Positions 13,865 to 26,912 of a stretch of 64,000 nucleotides of DNA are shown piece after piece. A program made the translations under genes and the position numbers. Where the stretch lies: NCBI GenBank assembly GCA_028564675.1, contig JAOVVO010000324.1:1-64000 (forward strand). The letters are read 5' to 3'. Source of the stretch: Onchocerca lupi (lineage: Eukaryota > Nematoda > Chromadorea > Rhabditida > Onchocercidae). Positions within the stretch are counted from its first letter, which is position 1, and every line of letters begins with the position of its first letter. Under the pieces are notes generated by a model. It worked only from the letters and a program-made list of their open reading frames with translations, made no database searches and was not told the origin of the DNA.

Positions 13865-14574
13865 CTGAAAAAAATTATATTAAATTTAAGTAAAAACTAT
13901 GTAATTAAAAATTATGTATTGATTTTGCTGATTTTTGATAACGATTAATATTGCATGATGAATACTGAGAAACTCATTCTTGAAACATATTTATATCCCG
14001 ATACTAATTTCAGGATGTCGAATATTTCAATCCTTTTAATAAATTTTACTGGATGATAATTAACTGAAGGATGATGATAACATGACAAACTTACTTATTT
14101 ACGATCAGCAAGCAAACAATTTAAGTTTTTCAATAACTGTGTAAATCATTCTGTTCACGCAAATAAATATGTAAATTGTTATAATGTTTCATAGAAGTAA
14201 TCCAATTATCTCTGTAAAACATAGTAATTTACATATTTATTATCTGAATATTTATCCCAAAACTGCAATAAATTACGAAAAATTTCCAACTAATTATATT
14301 AGAAGTGGAGATAATAAAAATAATGATAAATTAAAAAAGAATTGCAATTAATTATATTAGAAACTCTTCAAAATAAATAATTTTACAGACGAAAAATGAG
14401 GAAACTTAATATAAAAATGACAATTGAAAAATTCATTTGCAATATGAATATTTTAAGCGTAACTATAATAATGTACGCGCTACACCTATCTTATCTGTCC
14501 CAATACTTTGCTTAATCTATTCAGTATTTTAAATTATTAAATTTACTAGCTGGAATCCGGCCACGTTAGAAATA
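13865..14574. promoter_or_regulatory. Upstream region of the ABC transporter gene
   Basis: About 700 bp of AT-rich sequence lies upstream of the trans-splice acceptor (TTTTTTTCAG ending at 13865) of the minus-strand transporter gene. No core promoter motif stands out. It ends where the foldback element at 14575 begins, so the element sits close to the promoter. Confidence 0.35.
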
Positions 14575-14811
14575 AAAATGTTCGTTTGTTTAAAATCTTA
14601 AATCTCCGAAGGTTCTTACCTATTGCTTTGAAATTTCGTCACAACACTGCATTCGAATATATTTCACAGGTGTGACAGATAAAAAAAAAAGTACAACGAT
14701 CTATATAAAAACGCGCGCCTATTCGAATGCAAAGTTGTCTCGAGATTTCACACCAACCGATGAAAAACTTGAAACATTGTATCAAAAGCCACAAAGAACA
14801 TTTACATTTTT
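14575..14811. mobile_element. Foldback/MITE-like element, copy 1
   Basis: A ~237-bp segment bounded by AAAAATGTTCGTTTG on the left and the inverse AAAGAACATTTACATTTT on the right. Its two halves are inverted copies: TTTGAAATTTCGTCACAACACT then GCATTCGAATA on the left answer the reverse complement of the segment at about 14711-14780 (TATTCGAATGCAAAGTTGTC and onward). A second copy with the same termini and interior is at 40907-41253 in the opposite orientation. No coding capacity, so it would be non-autonomous. Target-site duplication is not clear. Confidence 0.7.
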
Positions 14812-15689
14812 TTTATATAGATTTGCATATTCTAAATTTAATCCCTACAATATTCCTTTATTTTCGTTTATTTTTTTAATTCTTTCATGGCAACAATAAT
14901 AACATTTACATTAAACAATAATAATAAACTTTGACAATATGAAAGTAAGATGAATTATTTTTTTAATATTTAAAAAAAGAAAAGAAACAAAGGCATGGAA
15001 TCATACATTAACGATCTATCAATTGAAATAATTCATCTTAATGTTTTTTTAAAAGAAATCCAAACTGAATTTACGCTAAAATTATGAAATAATTTCAAAA
15101 GCTCAAATATTATCAACATAACAACTCTTTCCTCATATTTTCTTTTTTTTTATGAAAAAGATTGTTTATAATTATGACTGCTGTTTGCAAAAATGACTAT
15201 TTGTCTGTATTTGTTTACAGAAATAATCATTTGTTTACAAGAATTTCGACTATCTTGTTTGAAAGAATGATTTGCTTATTTCACCATCCTTCTAGTCTTT
15301 ATCAATTTCAACTAATGATTCCATTTCATCCTTTTTAATAATTTCAAGTGAAACAGATCGAAAAATCAATGAACAAATATACCTATATTTATTTAATTCC
15401 CAAGAATGGGTTTTGATGAGTTGTTAGTTTATTCATAATTAGCTGAATAGCTAAAAAAAATTATCAAATTAGTCGTTATGAATAAAAAAAAATAATCTCA
15501 ATACTCACAAAGAATATATACTTTATGTTACATAGCACCTTTATATTACGTAATTTATTTCCCACATGATTCTTCACGTGTTTCATTTCACATAAAATCA
15601 GTGTACTTTTTTTGAAGAATAACTCTCAAACATCAATTCTCATCGTAAAATACATGATATATGATCCAATACCTGCGTATGTGTTCATA

Positions 15690-15782
15690 CCTATAATATA
15701 TCATTTAGCACTTAAATATATTCATACTTGTAATATATCATTTTTACCTGCAATATATCATTTAGCACTTAAATATGTACAC
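15690..15782. repeat. Short degenerate tandem repeat
   Basis: The motif AATATATCATTTAGCACTTA appears twice (about 15693 and 15752) with a truncated version, AATATATCATTTTTACC, between them. Each unit begins with a CCTATA/TTGTA/CTGCA variant. This is a small decayed tandem array with no coding sense. Confidence 0.6.
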
Positions 15783-16964
15783 TTAATATGCACTTTAAAT
15801 ATGCTGACGCTTGTTTACGTAATATCCAAAGTTCGGTTTTACGTACGTGTCCGTGTGCGTATATATGTAATATACGAAGTGATTATATATCAATGAACGG
15901 TTCTTCTGCTACATAAACTGTATTAATTACATATGTCAATAATCTCTTCCTAATTGATCATATTGGTAAGATGCGTAAATGCCCAAACTTTTTTCTTTTT
16001 CTTTTAATTGAATTAATTTATCACGCAGTATGGATGAAAATGAAAACAATTCACACAAAAACCATCAAGAACTTTCGCATTTTTTTCAAATGTCAAAACA
16101 AAAAAAAAAAAAAAGAAAAAAAAACGAGTGTAAATTTTCAAACTTTACACATATCACATGATGAGAATGCCAATGTAAACAAAATAAAAAAGTTACTTAA
16201 TACAATCGTATTTGTATTTTAACAAACAATTTTATGGAATATAAAATTTCATGTGATCCCAATAACAAAAATCTGATCTACTTAATACTTTAATATTTTT
16301 AACTACCAAGTAAATTTAAAACAAATCAATAAATTTTCAATTTTTTACTCTCAGCACTTCTCTAAATCATACTTTAGTGTATCGTATTTGATGTCTTTAT
16401 ACGAAATAAAATTTGAAATATCAGGGATTTTCTAAAAAAAAAAAAAAAATTACCAGTCAAACCAATCAGATTAATCGAATAAATAATTATGATATCACTA
16501 AATTAAACCATCTTATCTGTTTTATAACTACTATCAAACTAAAACTAAATTAGTTTATTTATCTAGCAATTATTTTTATCTATCTTGTATCATCAAACAG
16601 GAAACTCAAGCTAATCTAAACTAGCTTATTTATTCAGCAATTAATTATCTTATTAATGAAATTAGTTTATTAATTCATTCTAATATAACAAAAATTCAAT
16701 ACATTTCACCCATGTTTTCCATGCAAAATATAGCTCGAGATAACATCACAAACAAATATCGATAACATAGAGATAACATTTCGAAAGACGAAATGAAGTT
16801 TCAACAAACAATAAATCACAGAATGCTTTCAAAAAACTTCAATAAAAATTAAAATCTCAATTTACAAAAAAAAAAAAAAAAAAAGGAACCATTCAAAAAC
16901 AACATACAAAATACTTCAATTTTCAGATAAACACCGTTAAATTGATAAATACCCAATTATGCCT

Positions 16965-17306
16965 TTGTGCGTGTCTGTCCCTTCTCTAACATACATGTCT
17001 GCGTGTATGTCGTGTTTGTATGTGTGTGCGTGTACGTCTGTACGTGTATGTATGTACGTGTATGTCTGTGCATATGTGGGTGCATGTATGTGTGTATGGG
17101 TGTATGTATGTGTGCGTGTGTATGTATGTATGCACCACATTACCATGAACCGTTAGAGAGCATTTTAAAGAAGAGAGGAAGACGAAATTGAATTTTCATT
17201 GATTGCTGTGCTTCCTTGTGTTGCCTTCCCTTTCTATATGTGTGTGTGTGTGTGTATGTCTATCATCTCATCTAGTCTGTCACATACACACAGACAGCGA
17301 CATACA
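16965..17306. repeat. TG-rich block, (TG)n and facing (CA)n microsatellites
   Basis: 16980-17140 is almost purely TGTATGTG/TGTGCGTG variants on the plus strand. A (TG)10-type run follows at 17239-17257, and 17281-17308 is rich in ACACACAGACA and ACATACAC. The TG and CA blocks face each other and could fold. The open frames on both strands here (16937-17191) are artefacts of the dinucleotide repeat. Confidence 0.85.
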
Positions 17307-18820
17307 CGTCGATTTTCGTCCTCGCACTTTGGCCTTTTTTGCTGGAGAAGGAAGTTTCGATCGGTATGAGTAAAAAAGTTTTTTTTCTTAGTCACTTCCC
17401 TCAAACTTTTTCCCATCTTTTGCCGAGTATAATTACAGAGTTCTAACAAAATTGTGCATTCATCTCACACGCTACTTTTATAACTATTAACATAAATCAA
17501 TTACCAATTTAAGTTATAATGTTCCTTATCTTACCTAAACGTCACTTGTTCACACGTGAATCTTATGCAAATTAACGTTTCACCCTATTTTTGCTTTGTG
17601 ATTTATTATTGTGAATATATCAATAAATACATTTTATATGTTATATTCCACTTCTTTTTCGGTTTTCGATTTCAACACTTCTTTCTCGTTTTCAGTTTTC
17701 TTAACTTTGAGCTTTGAGAAGATTGAAGTGATGGAAAAGTTATCCTTCGATATTTTTCACGCAGATTACATTGAAAGTTTCTCACGTTTCCAAAAAGGAT
17801 TTGAAAGGCTTTTACTTTTTAAATAAAATTTCCGACTGTATTTTTATTACACGATTAGTCTGTATACTTTACTTGTGTGCTAGAAAACTCTGATTTCGTT
17901 AGGAATTCACGAAAAGATAGTAAGATTGGAAGATGATAAGGGCGATTTCTTGGAACTTAGTAGATTACTGTAAGGTTCAAGTTTTCTGTGCAGTCGTCTT
18001 TCGATCGATTTTTTTACTTTTTCTTTCCTAAATCCTTAACATATTTATTCAATGTTTAATTAAATTTGATAACTTTGGATTAATTTCAAGTTTCCGATCT
18101 TTAATTATTTCGTTCAGCAATAAAAGAATTAAATAAAGGCAATGTAAACAAGATCAATCAACGGCAATAATGTAAACGTATGGTTGCTTGCGACTTTTTC
18201 CTTTCTTTTTCGCAGAATATTATTCTCGAATGTTTTCCTGCAATTGCTTAATTTTGCATCAGAAAGTTGAAGATGTTCTAGAAGAAATATAAAGAAGCAC
18301 AGAAATTATCTCGAAAGTTTGCAAATGTTTTATTTTCTACATACTACTCCATATCTAGTTTAAAGGTATGAAATTAGAAAATAAAAGACTTCGCTTATCG
18401 ATTTATTTTCGAGAAACATTATGATAGTGACAACAATTATTGATTATTCCATTATTTCATCGTTGATATTAATATTTTAGAAGAATATCAAGTGAATGTT
18501 TGTCTTTATCACTTATTCCTGTTTTATCGCCAGTTATCACTAATCTTGTTAATTAAAGTATCGGAAAACAAAAATATGTTCGAAGATGATGTTAAAATCG
18601 TTCAGAATGAATGAAATATACGTTTTACTTTCATTAAAATATTTTTTATATAGATTAATCTGTTGATATAAACAACTTCTTAGGTTCTTTTCTATTTCAA
18701 CTATACTGTTCTCTTTTAGTTCAACTCTAGTGAATATCATGATAAGGGAAGAAGTTAGACGAATGAGGCTATTTTATGCATTTCAAAATGATTGATATTT
18801 TTAATTATTCATATATTTAT

Positions 18821-18878
18821 AGTTGAAGCACATGACCTCTCCTATTTGAGTACGAGGCGAGGTCATATGTTTCAGCTT
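18821..18878 (+). ncRNA. Candidate microRNA precursor hairpin
   Basis: The plus-strand RNA folds into one arm from 18821 to 18843 and the other from 18855 to 18877 with an 11-nt loop. I count 21 of 23 positions paired, with only U40/C58 and C31/A67 (last two digits) unpaired and two G.U wobbles. The 5' arm contains TTGAAGCACATGACCTCTCC and the 3' arm GCGAGGTCATATGTTTCAGC. The wobbles favour the plus strand, since on the other strand they become A/C mismatches. It is more GC-rich than its surroundings. I do not recognise the mature sequence as a known nematode family. It lies about 0.65 kb upstream of, and in the same direction as, the DOT1 gene. Confidence 0.55.
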
Positions 18879-19511
18879 TGAATTCCTTTAACTAATTGAC
18901 TAGTCGAAAGAATTTTCGGCGCAGAAGTTAGCTCATTTTTATGATCTTAAACAAACTCTAGAAATGTTGATAGAAAGTTAACAGATATTTCTCATAATTA
19001 ATGAAATCATCTAGTAGGAGTGAATTTTTCCCAAACGTGCTGTTGAAAAATTCGCATCATTTAAGGTTCCAGTCGTATTTTTATTCTCAGATCCTATCTC
19101 GGGATCAAGCTGATAAGGAAACATCAATTTTTCATCCTTTTCCAGTCATTCATTTTTCAGCTATAATCCACTATCCGTCATTTGAATTATGATATCATCG
19201 AAGTAATGTTTACATCGTTAAAGACATCGTGAATTTTTAAAGGACAAATCTGTGAAATCGAATAATTATATCTAAATCTGCAGTTTTGCGCTATTTTTCA
19301 ACCGTAAAATTTTATTAAAAATTTCGGAAATTATTGTTTATTTTTCAGATTGCTTAAAATGAAAGTTCACGTGGACGATGTATACTTTATTAGCTAAACA
19401 AGTGAGTTATTTACTAATTGTGGAAATATCATTTTGCGGCCAATATTTCAATTCTCTTGTTATCATTCCAGTTGAATCGAAGCTAGAAAGTATACAGGAA
19501 ATCCGGAAATA
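18879..19511 (+). promoter_or_regulatory. DOT1 upstream region and 5' leader
   Basis: The DOT1 start codon lies 40 bases after a TTATCATTCCAG acceptor ending at 19471, so the leader is probably either trans-spliced there or joined to an upstream non-coding exon. One candidate upstream exon runs from about 19350 (after TTTTTCAG) to a GTGAGT donor near 19402; it carries a short open frame, MKVHVDDVYFIS. The evidence does not decide between the two. Confidence 0.4.
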
Positions 19512-22500
19512 ATGAGCGAGGAGGAAAAAGATTCAGCAGGGCATGATCCGGATCCGTCCACGTCCAAATACTCTGAAGAATCTACCTCATCACGGTCATC
19601 GAGCCGTTCGAAGCTGTCGGCAAGTCCGGCATGCCTCGAAGAACCACGGGTACAGTTAAAATTAGCTAGCCCACTTGGTGGTGAACCACTTACTTTTATG
19701 TGGCCATTACGAGAAGTTTCTGGCTATAGCGAAGGACAAGAAATTCTAGATGTTGTGAGGTAACTTTTTTCCGAATTCAACTAAAACATCGTTGTATGAT
19801 GCTGTGATGTCATACTATGCTTGAATGACCTTGAATTGTTTCTCAAATCATTGGAAATTTCCAAATTGCAAATATATCGATGACATATAAAGAATGTATT
19901 CAGCATAATGATTCCAAAAATCATAAAACAAAACCAAATAAAAGAGACAGGATAACTTATAGTTTGGTTCTTAACTTATAATTTCTTATGTCTAACATAT
20001 TTCAGAAATGCGCTTTCATCATTCCCTGAGCTTAATTTCATTTTAAGACAACATTGTGGATTGAATCTTGATACAATTGATAAACGGGAGTAAGTTATTT
20101 TTTATTTGATTTTATTCAAAGTTTTCGAAATATAGGTGTCACGTAACTCCAATAGGAATCGATTTTTGAAATTGGATATTAAAGTATTTTAAGATTTTCC
20201 AGAACTTTGTTTTGGAAAAAAACATATAGAATATGTCAAACTATCATTTCAGTTTTCAACAAATGTCGGCATTGTTGGATGCTTTCAACAAGACTTGCCC
20301 CACATTTACCCAGCTGGTTAGATTTTTCAATTTTAATTCTCCTTTCCGAAATTTCTATTTTTAAAGAAAAAAAAATTGTGCTTATAAATTATGCCTATCT
20401 AGATTAGTTCACGATATTTGTTCGATTCAACTAAGTATAAATGCAATAATTTGTAACCTCATTCTCTTTTAGTTGCATGAGATTTACTACTTCACTGCAA
20501 GTCTCGTTGTATCTGTTATTATGGTTTTTTAAACACATTGCTCTCGTAATTTTTCTTTTCCGAAACATATTTTATGGACCTTGAAACTAAAGTATTGCAG
20601 AATCATTTTATCAAATATTAAATGGCTATATTAATTTAAAAAAAAAAAAGCCATTTTCAGAGAGTATTTTCTTTTATAAGAGTTTCCAGTAATCAATGTT
20701 CCAAATTTGTAGTGGAAAGGTGCAACGAAACCAGGTGGTGAGATTTGGTCAGCAGAACGGGCTAACCCAGTATTGCTAAGGCAGATCTGTACAAGAGCAT
20801 ACAATCGTGCTGTAGACAATGTGCATCTTTTAAATAATCATTATAAAGCATTCTCATCACAAACTTACGGTGAAACATCATTTGATCGAATGCAAATGAT
20901 CATTCAAGAAATTGTGCCAAAGGTTTGTGAAAGATTTAATAAGATTGGATTGGCTCATCTTTAAAAGCTTTTTGAGATTTATAGTTTTGCATTCTGAATA
21001 CTTCTTATGCTTCTTACCTTATGCTGTATTTGTTTTTCTTCTTTTTTGAAATTGTGAAAACTCAAATTCTTCTTATCAATGTTTCTAAAAAGTTCATTTA
21101 TCTTGTAATAACATTAGAACTATGTTCACCCGATTTTTCTTTTCAATTTTCTCGTAATTTGTATTACTCATTTCTGTTTCGATTAAAGGATAGTGAAGTT
21201 GTAAATAGATGAGGTAGTAAATGTGGCTTTAGATTACTCTTTGTTTTGTCACATATAATTATCGTATTTATACGCAGTCTTTTTTCATTGCTTTATTAGT
21301 AATTGTTTTTGTTTTTGAAAATGGTATATTATTAAGCTACTCATGCCACCGAAAACAGGCTGATCAGAGAAAGAAGTTGTTTTTGGTTGATATGATAGTA
21401 ATGTTGGTAATGTTGTTTCAGGATCGGGATATTTTCGTTGATCTTGGAAGTGGAGTTGGTCAGTTGGTCATTCACATGGCCGGCGGTTCCAAAATACGAA
21501 AAGCAATTGGCATAGAAATTGCTTCATTACCCAATCGTTATGCCCAAAATCTTTCAGTTGAATTTAAAAAGTGCGTTATCGTTTATCGATCTTATGTATA
21601 AAGAATCACATACAATGTACAGTTTTTCATGCATTATTACTTCAAGGAATAATAATGGATAAAAACTGCAAATTTATTGATTTTAATAGTTGTTTTTAGA
21701 GAGAAGGAACATCTTTTCCATGAACGCTGGCTGATTTCAAGTTTTTGTTGTTTTCAGGTGGATGAAATGGTATGGCAAAAAATTTAGACCATTTGAATTA
21801 CATAAAGGAGATTTCTTAGATGAAAAATTTCGTGATTTGATTACCAAAGAAGCAACGATTATTTTGATCAATAATTTCGCATTTACAGCTGAACTAGAAA
21901 CTCGCATAAAAAGGTTTGTTTTAGTTTGCTGTGTAAGTACTTTGTAAGTGACTGTGAGTTTTAGGTAAGAATTAAATTAGAATTGTGATGAATTGGAATT
22001 CAAATAAAACATCTTGATTACCGCTAGCACAGTTCAGACATCGAAGATTTGAGAATTTCGAACTTGTAATTAGCTAAATTGAAAATAGAAAATTGGGCAT
22101 ACTTCACTTAAATGTTGAGTACAATTTCCGATTTTGCATGTCAAATATTTCGATTTTTAAGAGAGCTTTTGAGCGAACTGAAAGATGGGACGCGAATCAT
22201 TTCAACTAAACCTTATGGCTTGCCTAATCGAACGATTACAGACAGACACTTGAACGGTACAGTTTTCTCTTTTCATTCACAAATCATGAATTTTCACAAG
22301 AGATGTGTTCAGTTGTGTATATGCTTGATTATATGAGTCAAAAATTTGTCTATCTATATTGCAATGAGATATGTGGTGTATTTCTTTTCCTTAAATTCTG
22401 AAAAAATATTTTTACTCATTAACTCGACATTAATTAGAAATAAAAAAATCTATGAAAATGAATTTAATATATCAACTTAACGAGCTACAGAGCATCGCTT

Positions 22501-25500
22501 TCCTCCTCCTTTTTCCCTGTTTTTAGGACAAAAATCAATTTTCAAACGCTGAGAAATGTACATCACAATGATTTGATTCAATGATTAAGTTTTATCTCAG
22601 ATTTAGTACGCTAAAATCTATGATAAAGTTTAATCATTGAACTAGATCTTCATTAAACAATAGTCGATTAGTCATTGTTATTGTTTGTAAATAAAATGCA
22701 ACTGTAGACAAATTCTTCAGATATATCAGCAATTTTGGACGTTTTCGAAATGTCACAGTGTGAGAATGCATGTTCTTGGACAAGTAACTATGTGGCGTAT
22801 TATCATCATGTCATCAATCGAGCTAAAGTAAATCAACAGTCAAAATATAGCGTTCTAAAGCTAGCAAAATATAGAAATAAAAATTATGCATGTATAAATA
22901 TTGACTCTTCTTCATTCGAAGTGACGTCATTTGTTTGTGGCACTCTCCATTTTTTTTTCTTTTTTTATAGTTATCTTAAAGTCACCATGCGAAACTTAAT
23001 TTGCAGCAAGCTTTTTTTTTTTTCAGATCGATTAGAGATTTAGATGTACTCTTGGAAATAGATTTATGAAGTGAAGTAATAATTGAAGTATATTTTAGTT
23101 AGAAAAATATTTTCTCTCACAACGAAATCCTGCGTTAAAACAACAGAATAGTTCGGATGGTAGCAGACGATCATCAACATCAAGTAAAACATCACGCGAT
23201 AGTTTCCGATGCTGGAGTAGAGAATCTAGCGCATCATTACCGAATAATCTCTCTGCAATGGCTAATCGCCGCGGTGCTACACCAACAGTTGGTCGAAGTC
23301 ACACACCAACGTATCACGAACGAAGTCCAACACCGCTAAGCAGAAATAACAAGCATCCGAATTCGGATCTTTCGGATGATGATGATTATGCGTAAGTCTA
23401 GTTTTTTTATCTCAACTAAAGTTGTGAGTTGAAGTTTAAAGTTTTTGATTCAATTTCGATTTATTTGACAGAGCTACAAATCAATCATAAGATTTAGCAT
23501 AAGTTATACTGGTATCGAAACCATCTATTAAATAATACTTAAGTCAATGATCGATAATGAATACTGATTTGTTGTCAGCTATGGTAGCAGTAGGTTCGTT
23601 TGATTAAGCTCCAATTTTCTTGAGATGAACAGTCTGAATGATATACTTCATTTTTTTCTATCCAATGACAGGATTGTCTTCAGTATTAAATTTCCAGAAC
23701 CGGTCCAACGACGCGTCGCAGATGGCAAGAATATTGTTCGATGAAAATAAAAAGTCAGCGTACGACTACATCAGCTTCAACAGAGAATGCTTTACCAGTT
23801 CGTAGTTCGAAGTGGCCAACACCGGATTATGATTATGCTCCATCAAGAAAAATCCGTAAAACTGGACAACGTGGACGACCTCGTAAAATACGTGCTGCTA
23901 GCAAGGTTAAATATATTTTCACATTCTTTGAGGAAAGAGCAAAAGGAAAACAATTGCGACTTTTATACGATGAGAATATATAACAAATCATGAATTTTCT
24001 GAAGCGTGTCCTACTGATAGATTTAGCGAACGAAAGCTAAGTGATAACTTCATTAATAAACCAGATGAAAGATTATTGTTGATGAATCGTTTTGTTTGAG
24101 CAGTTTGCCACTTGGGGTAAACAGTTTGTATGTATTGCATTTACTTTCTATTCTTTTTATTAAATGATTGCATTCATTCCTATACTTTAATGACAGCTTC
24201 TAATAATTGGGACTAGTTTTTATATTTGAATTTGAAATTTCTTATTGTAAACATTTTCATTCCGATTATTACTTCCTGCAAGTTTGTTTTTTTTCAAAGT
24301 CATTTTTTTTATCTTTTCGGGATTTCTCTTGTCTATCTTATTTTTTCCATTCCTTATACATCAAATTTTAGTGTAGAATTAATTGAATTTTATTCTAATG
24401 TTCCCAAAGAAGAAAAAATTTCGCAAAAAAGAGTTAATGAATTGCTTTTTCTGGAAAAGTAATTAAAACTTCCGTAATATTCATGGAAAGATAGTGCATG
24501 TTGTTTATCTAACAGTTTTTGGAATTTCAGTTTGCTACCTGTGAGATGTCACTGGAATAAAATTATAGATAGCATTTGAATTCAAATTTAATTCTAATAT
24601 TTTGAAGAATTCTGGCAAAATATTTTTAAAAATATTTTTAAAATTATCTGACACATGAGTAGTTTTTTTTTCGTATGTAGGTAGAGATCAGAAGAGTGAA
24701 TAATTGTTTTGCATGTAATGTTATCTCATAAGTATCATCTTATAGATTAAGTACTGTCACCTTTAAAAAATGGAATCTTTTGGGGAAATAGATTTGTTTT
24801 ATGTGTAAAATAGTTTATCTAACTTCATATAGCTAACTCTAGACATTGATCCGAAGATGGGGTTCTGGATGCCATTTTATTTCTACTTTCTGTTCAGTTT
24901 TAGAATCTTATGTTTTACTTGCTTCTCACTGTGTGGCTTACGAATCTTTTTTGGAATCCATTAAGTGCGTAAAATACATGAATTAAACGAATATTCTTAT
25001 GGTGTCAGCCATACTTTTTTATGGGCTTTTAGATTTGAATTCCAACTGTTACAAATGTTATTAGTGAGGAAAGTAAAATCAAAGAAAAAAAGGCAGCAAT
25101 AAGGAAAAGCGAACAGAAAGAAGGAGAAAGAGTAGAACACGCTAACTGAAATAACTAGTTTTGACTGGATTAGAATATGCTTTTTTACAAAAATTCATTC
25201 ATTTTGTGATGAGAAGTTGATATAAATTGAAACTGATTTATGTCGTAAATGTAATTACTGAAGAATTTTTAAGCTAACATTTTGCAATTTGAAACTACTC
25301 AAATTTATCCTAATATATTGTTCTTTTCTAAATTAGGCAAGAAAATTTTTGGCAGTCAATCCTATCTTTAATGATTTATTCTGAAATGAAATGAAATTAA
25401 TTTAAAAAAAAAATTGTCGATTAGATTTCAGCGCTTTATCTATGATGTATTCCACTGGTAAAAGTACAGGATTGCATCCTTCCGATCCATTAGACTTTTA

Positions 25501-26852
25501 CTGAATTAGTGAATCAAGTTATACAGTTCCAGTCAGTATCAGTTGATCATCGAGTCATCCGACTAGATCGATTGTTTAGTTATCTGTTTATCATTACATC
25601 AAAACAATTGTTCATTCACTCTATCATTCATCTATCGATCCATCATTTAATCAGTTCTGACTACGATTTGATCTTTTTTTTTTTCGTCATTTCTTCTTTT
25701 TTCCTGCTTCTCTTCCTCCACCTCCCCCTCCAAAAAGAAGAAAAAAAAAAAAAAAAAAAAAAAAAAAGAAAGAGATCAAAATGTATAACAGTTAGGAAGA
25801 AAAGGTAGAAGAGATAGAAATTTTATTATTATTTTTAAGTTTATTTTAATTTTTCTCATCAAAAAAGTGTGATTATATGAACTTTTTTTTGGAATGACGA
25901 AAAAAAATTGGAAGCTGAGTGGTTAGAAATAAAGTCTTGTGCTGTACTCTGTGTGTATGTATGTTTGTTTGTTTGTTTTCCAATCTCTTCATTCATGACA
26001 AAGTGTTGTGTACAAAATTGTATGTCTGTGCATATGTATATATATATGTGTATGTGTAATTTATTTGTATATATATATATATATGCTGTATGTTTAATAC
26101 TATAGAGAAAATGCAAATTCTTAACGTTTTCTTTTTTTTTTTTTGCATTAATTTTCGGAAAAACTTCAGGCTTTTGCTGATGATGAAACACGGGAGACGA
26201 TCGATTTGATGCATCGTATGACTCGTACAGCAACCACTCATACTGCATCACCGGTGCATGATCCGTCGCTAGTATATGTATCAGATATATCATCACATCC
26301 GGCAGCGATGGATCGAAATATGCTGGATCGAGCAGTAGGTGATGATGCTGATATTGCAACGATAGAAAATAAACCGGAATTATTGTTGCAGCAAAGTAAA
26401 TATCCAGCATTAAATCAAATGCTTGGTAAGTATTATTTTAGTTTTTATATAATTGCTTTCATAATTTATTGTATTAGCTATTACTTAAAATAGATGTAGT
26501 GATTCCGAGTTTTAAGTTGCTTTTTTCTTTTATAAATAATTTTAATTTTTTAATTTGTATTTATTGGTTGGAATAATTTATAGTTTCATTTTTAAGCAAT
26601 GATTAAATTCGTAAAAAATAGTTAATTTCTGGATTTTTTTTTCAATTCCAATACATTTTAAATATTCCACCAAAAATTTTAAATACAGAAGAAAAAATTT
26701 GTGAATTCTCAGGATATAGGTTTTTAATTGTTGTTTGTAACGAATACATTACCTCTGTGGAAGCATAGAATGCGGGCTTAAAACTAAGACAATATCATTC
26801 TTCATTCGTGAAATCAGTTATATCTTCATAATTTCCTTTTACGAATTGTAAT

Positions 26853-26912
<60 letters not shown>

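Larger units (their letters stand above)
14812..18820. other. Gene-poor intergenic region with simple repeats
   Basis: About 4 kb of AT-rich DNA between the divergent ABC transporter and DOT1 genes. It contains A runs (e.g. 16099-16115, 16436-16449, 16866-16883), a degenerate repeat at 15690-15782, and TG/CA-rich blocks at 16965-17306. Open frames here (15612-15896, 15971-16222, 17611-17826 and others) are low-complexity and carry no recognisable domain. I see no gene. Confidence 0.5.

Noticed and set aside
16937..17191. Open frames of Cys/Val/Tyr or Thr/His repeats on both strands
   Set aside because: They are direct translations of a TG/CA dinucleotide-rich block.
25859..26410. 183-residue minus-strand open frame
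   Set aside because: It is antisense to DOT1 exon 11 and runs through (TA)n and TG-rich intron sequence; the plus-strand exon has matching phases and better evidence.
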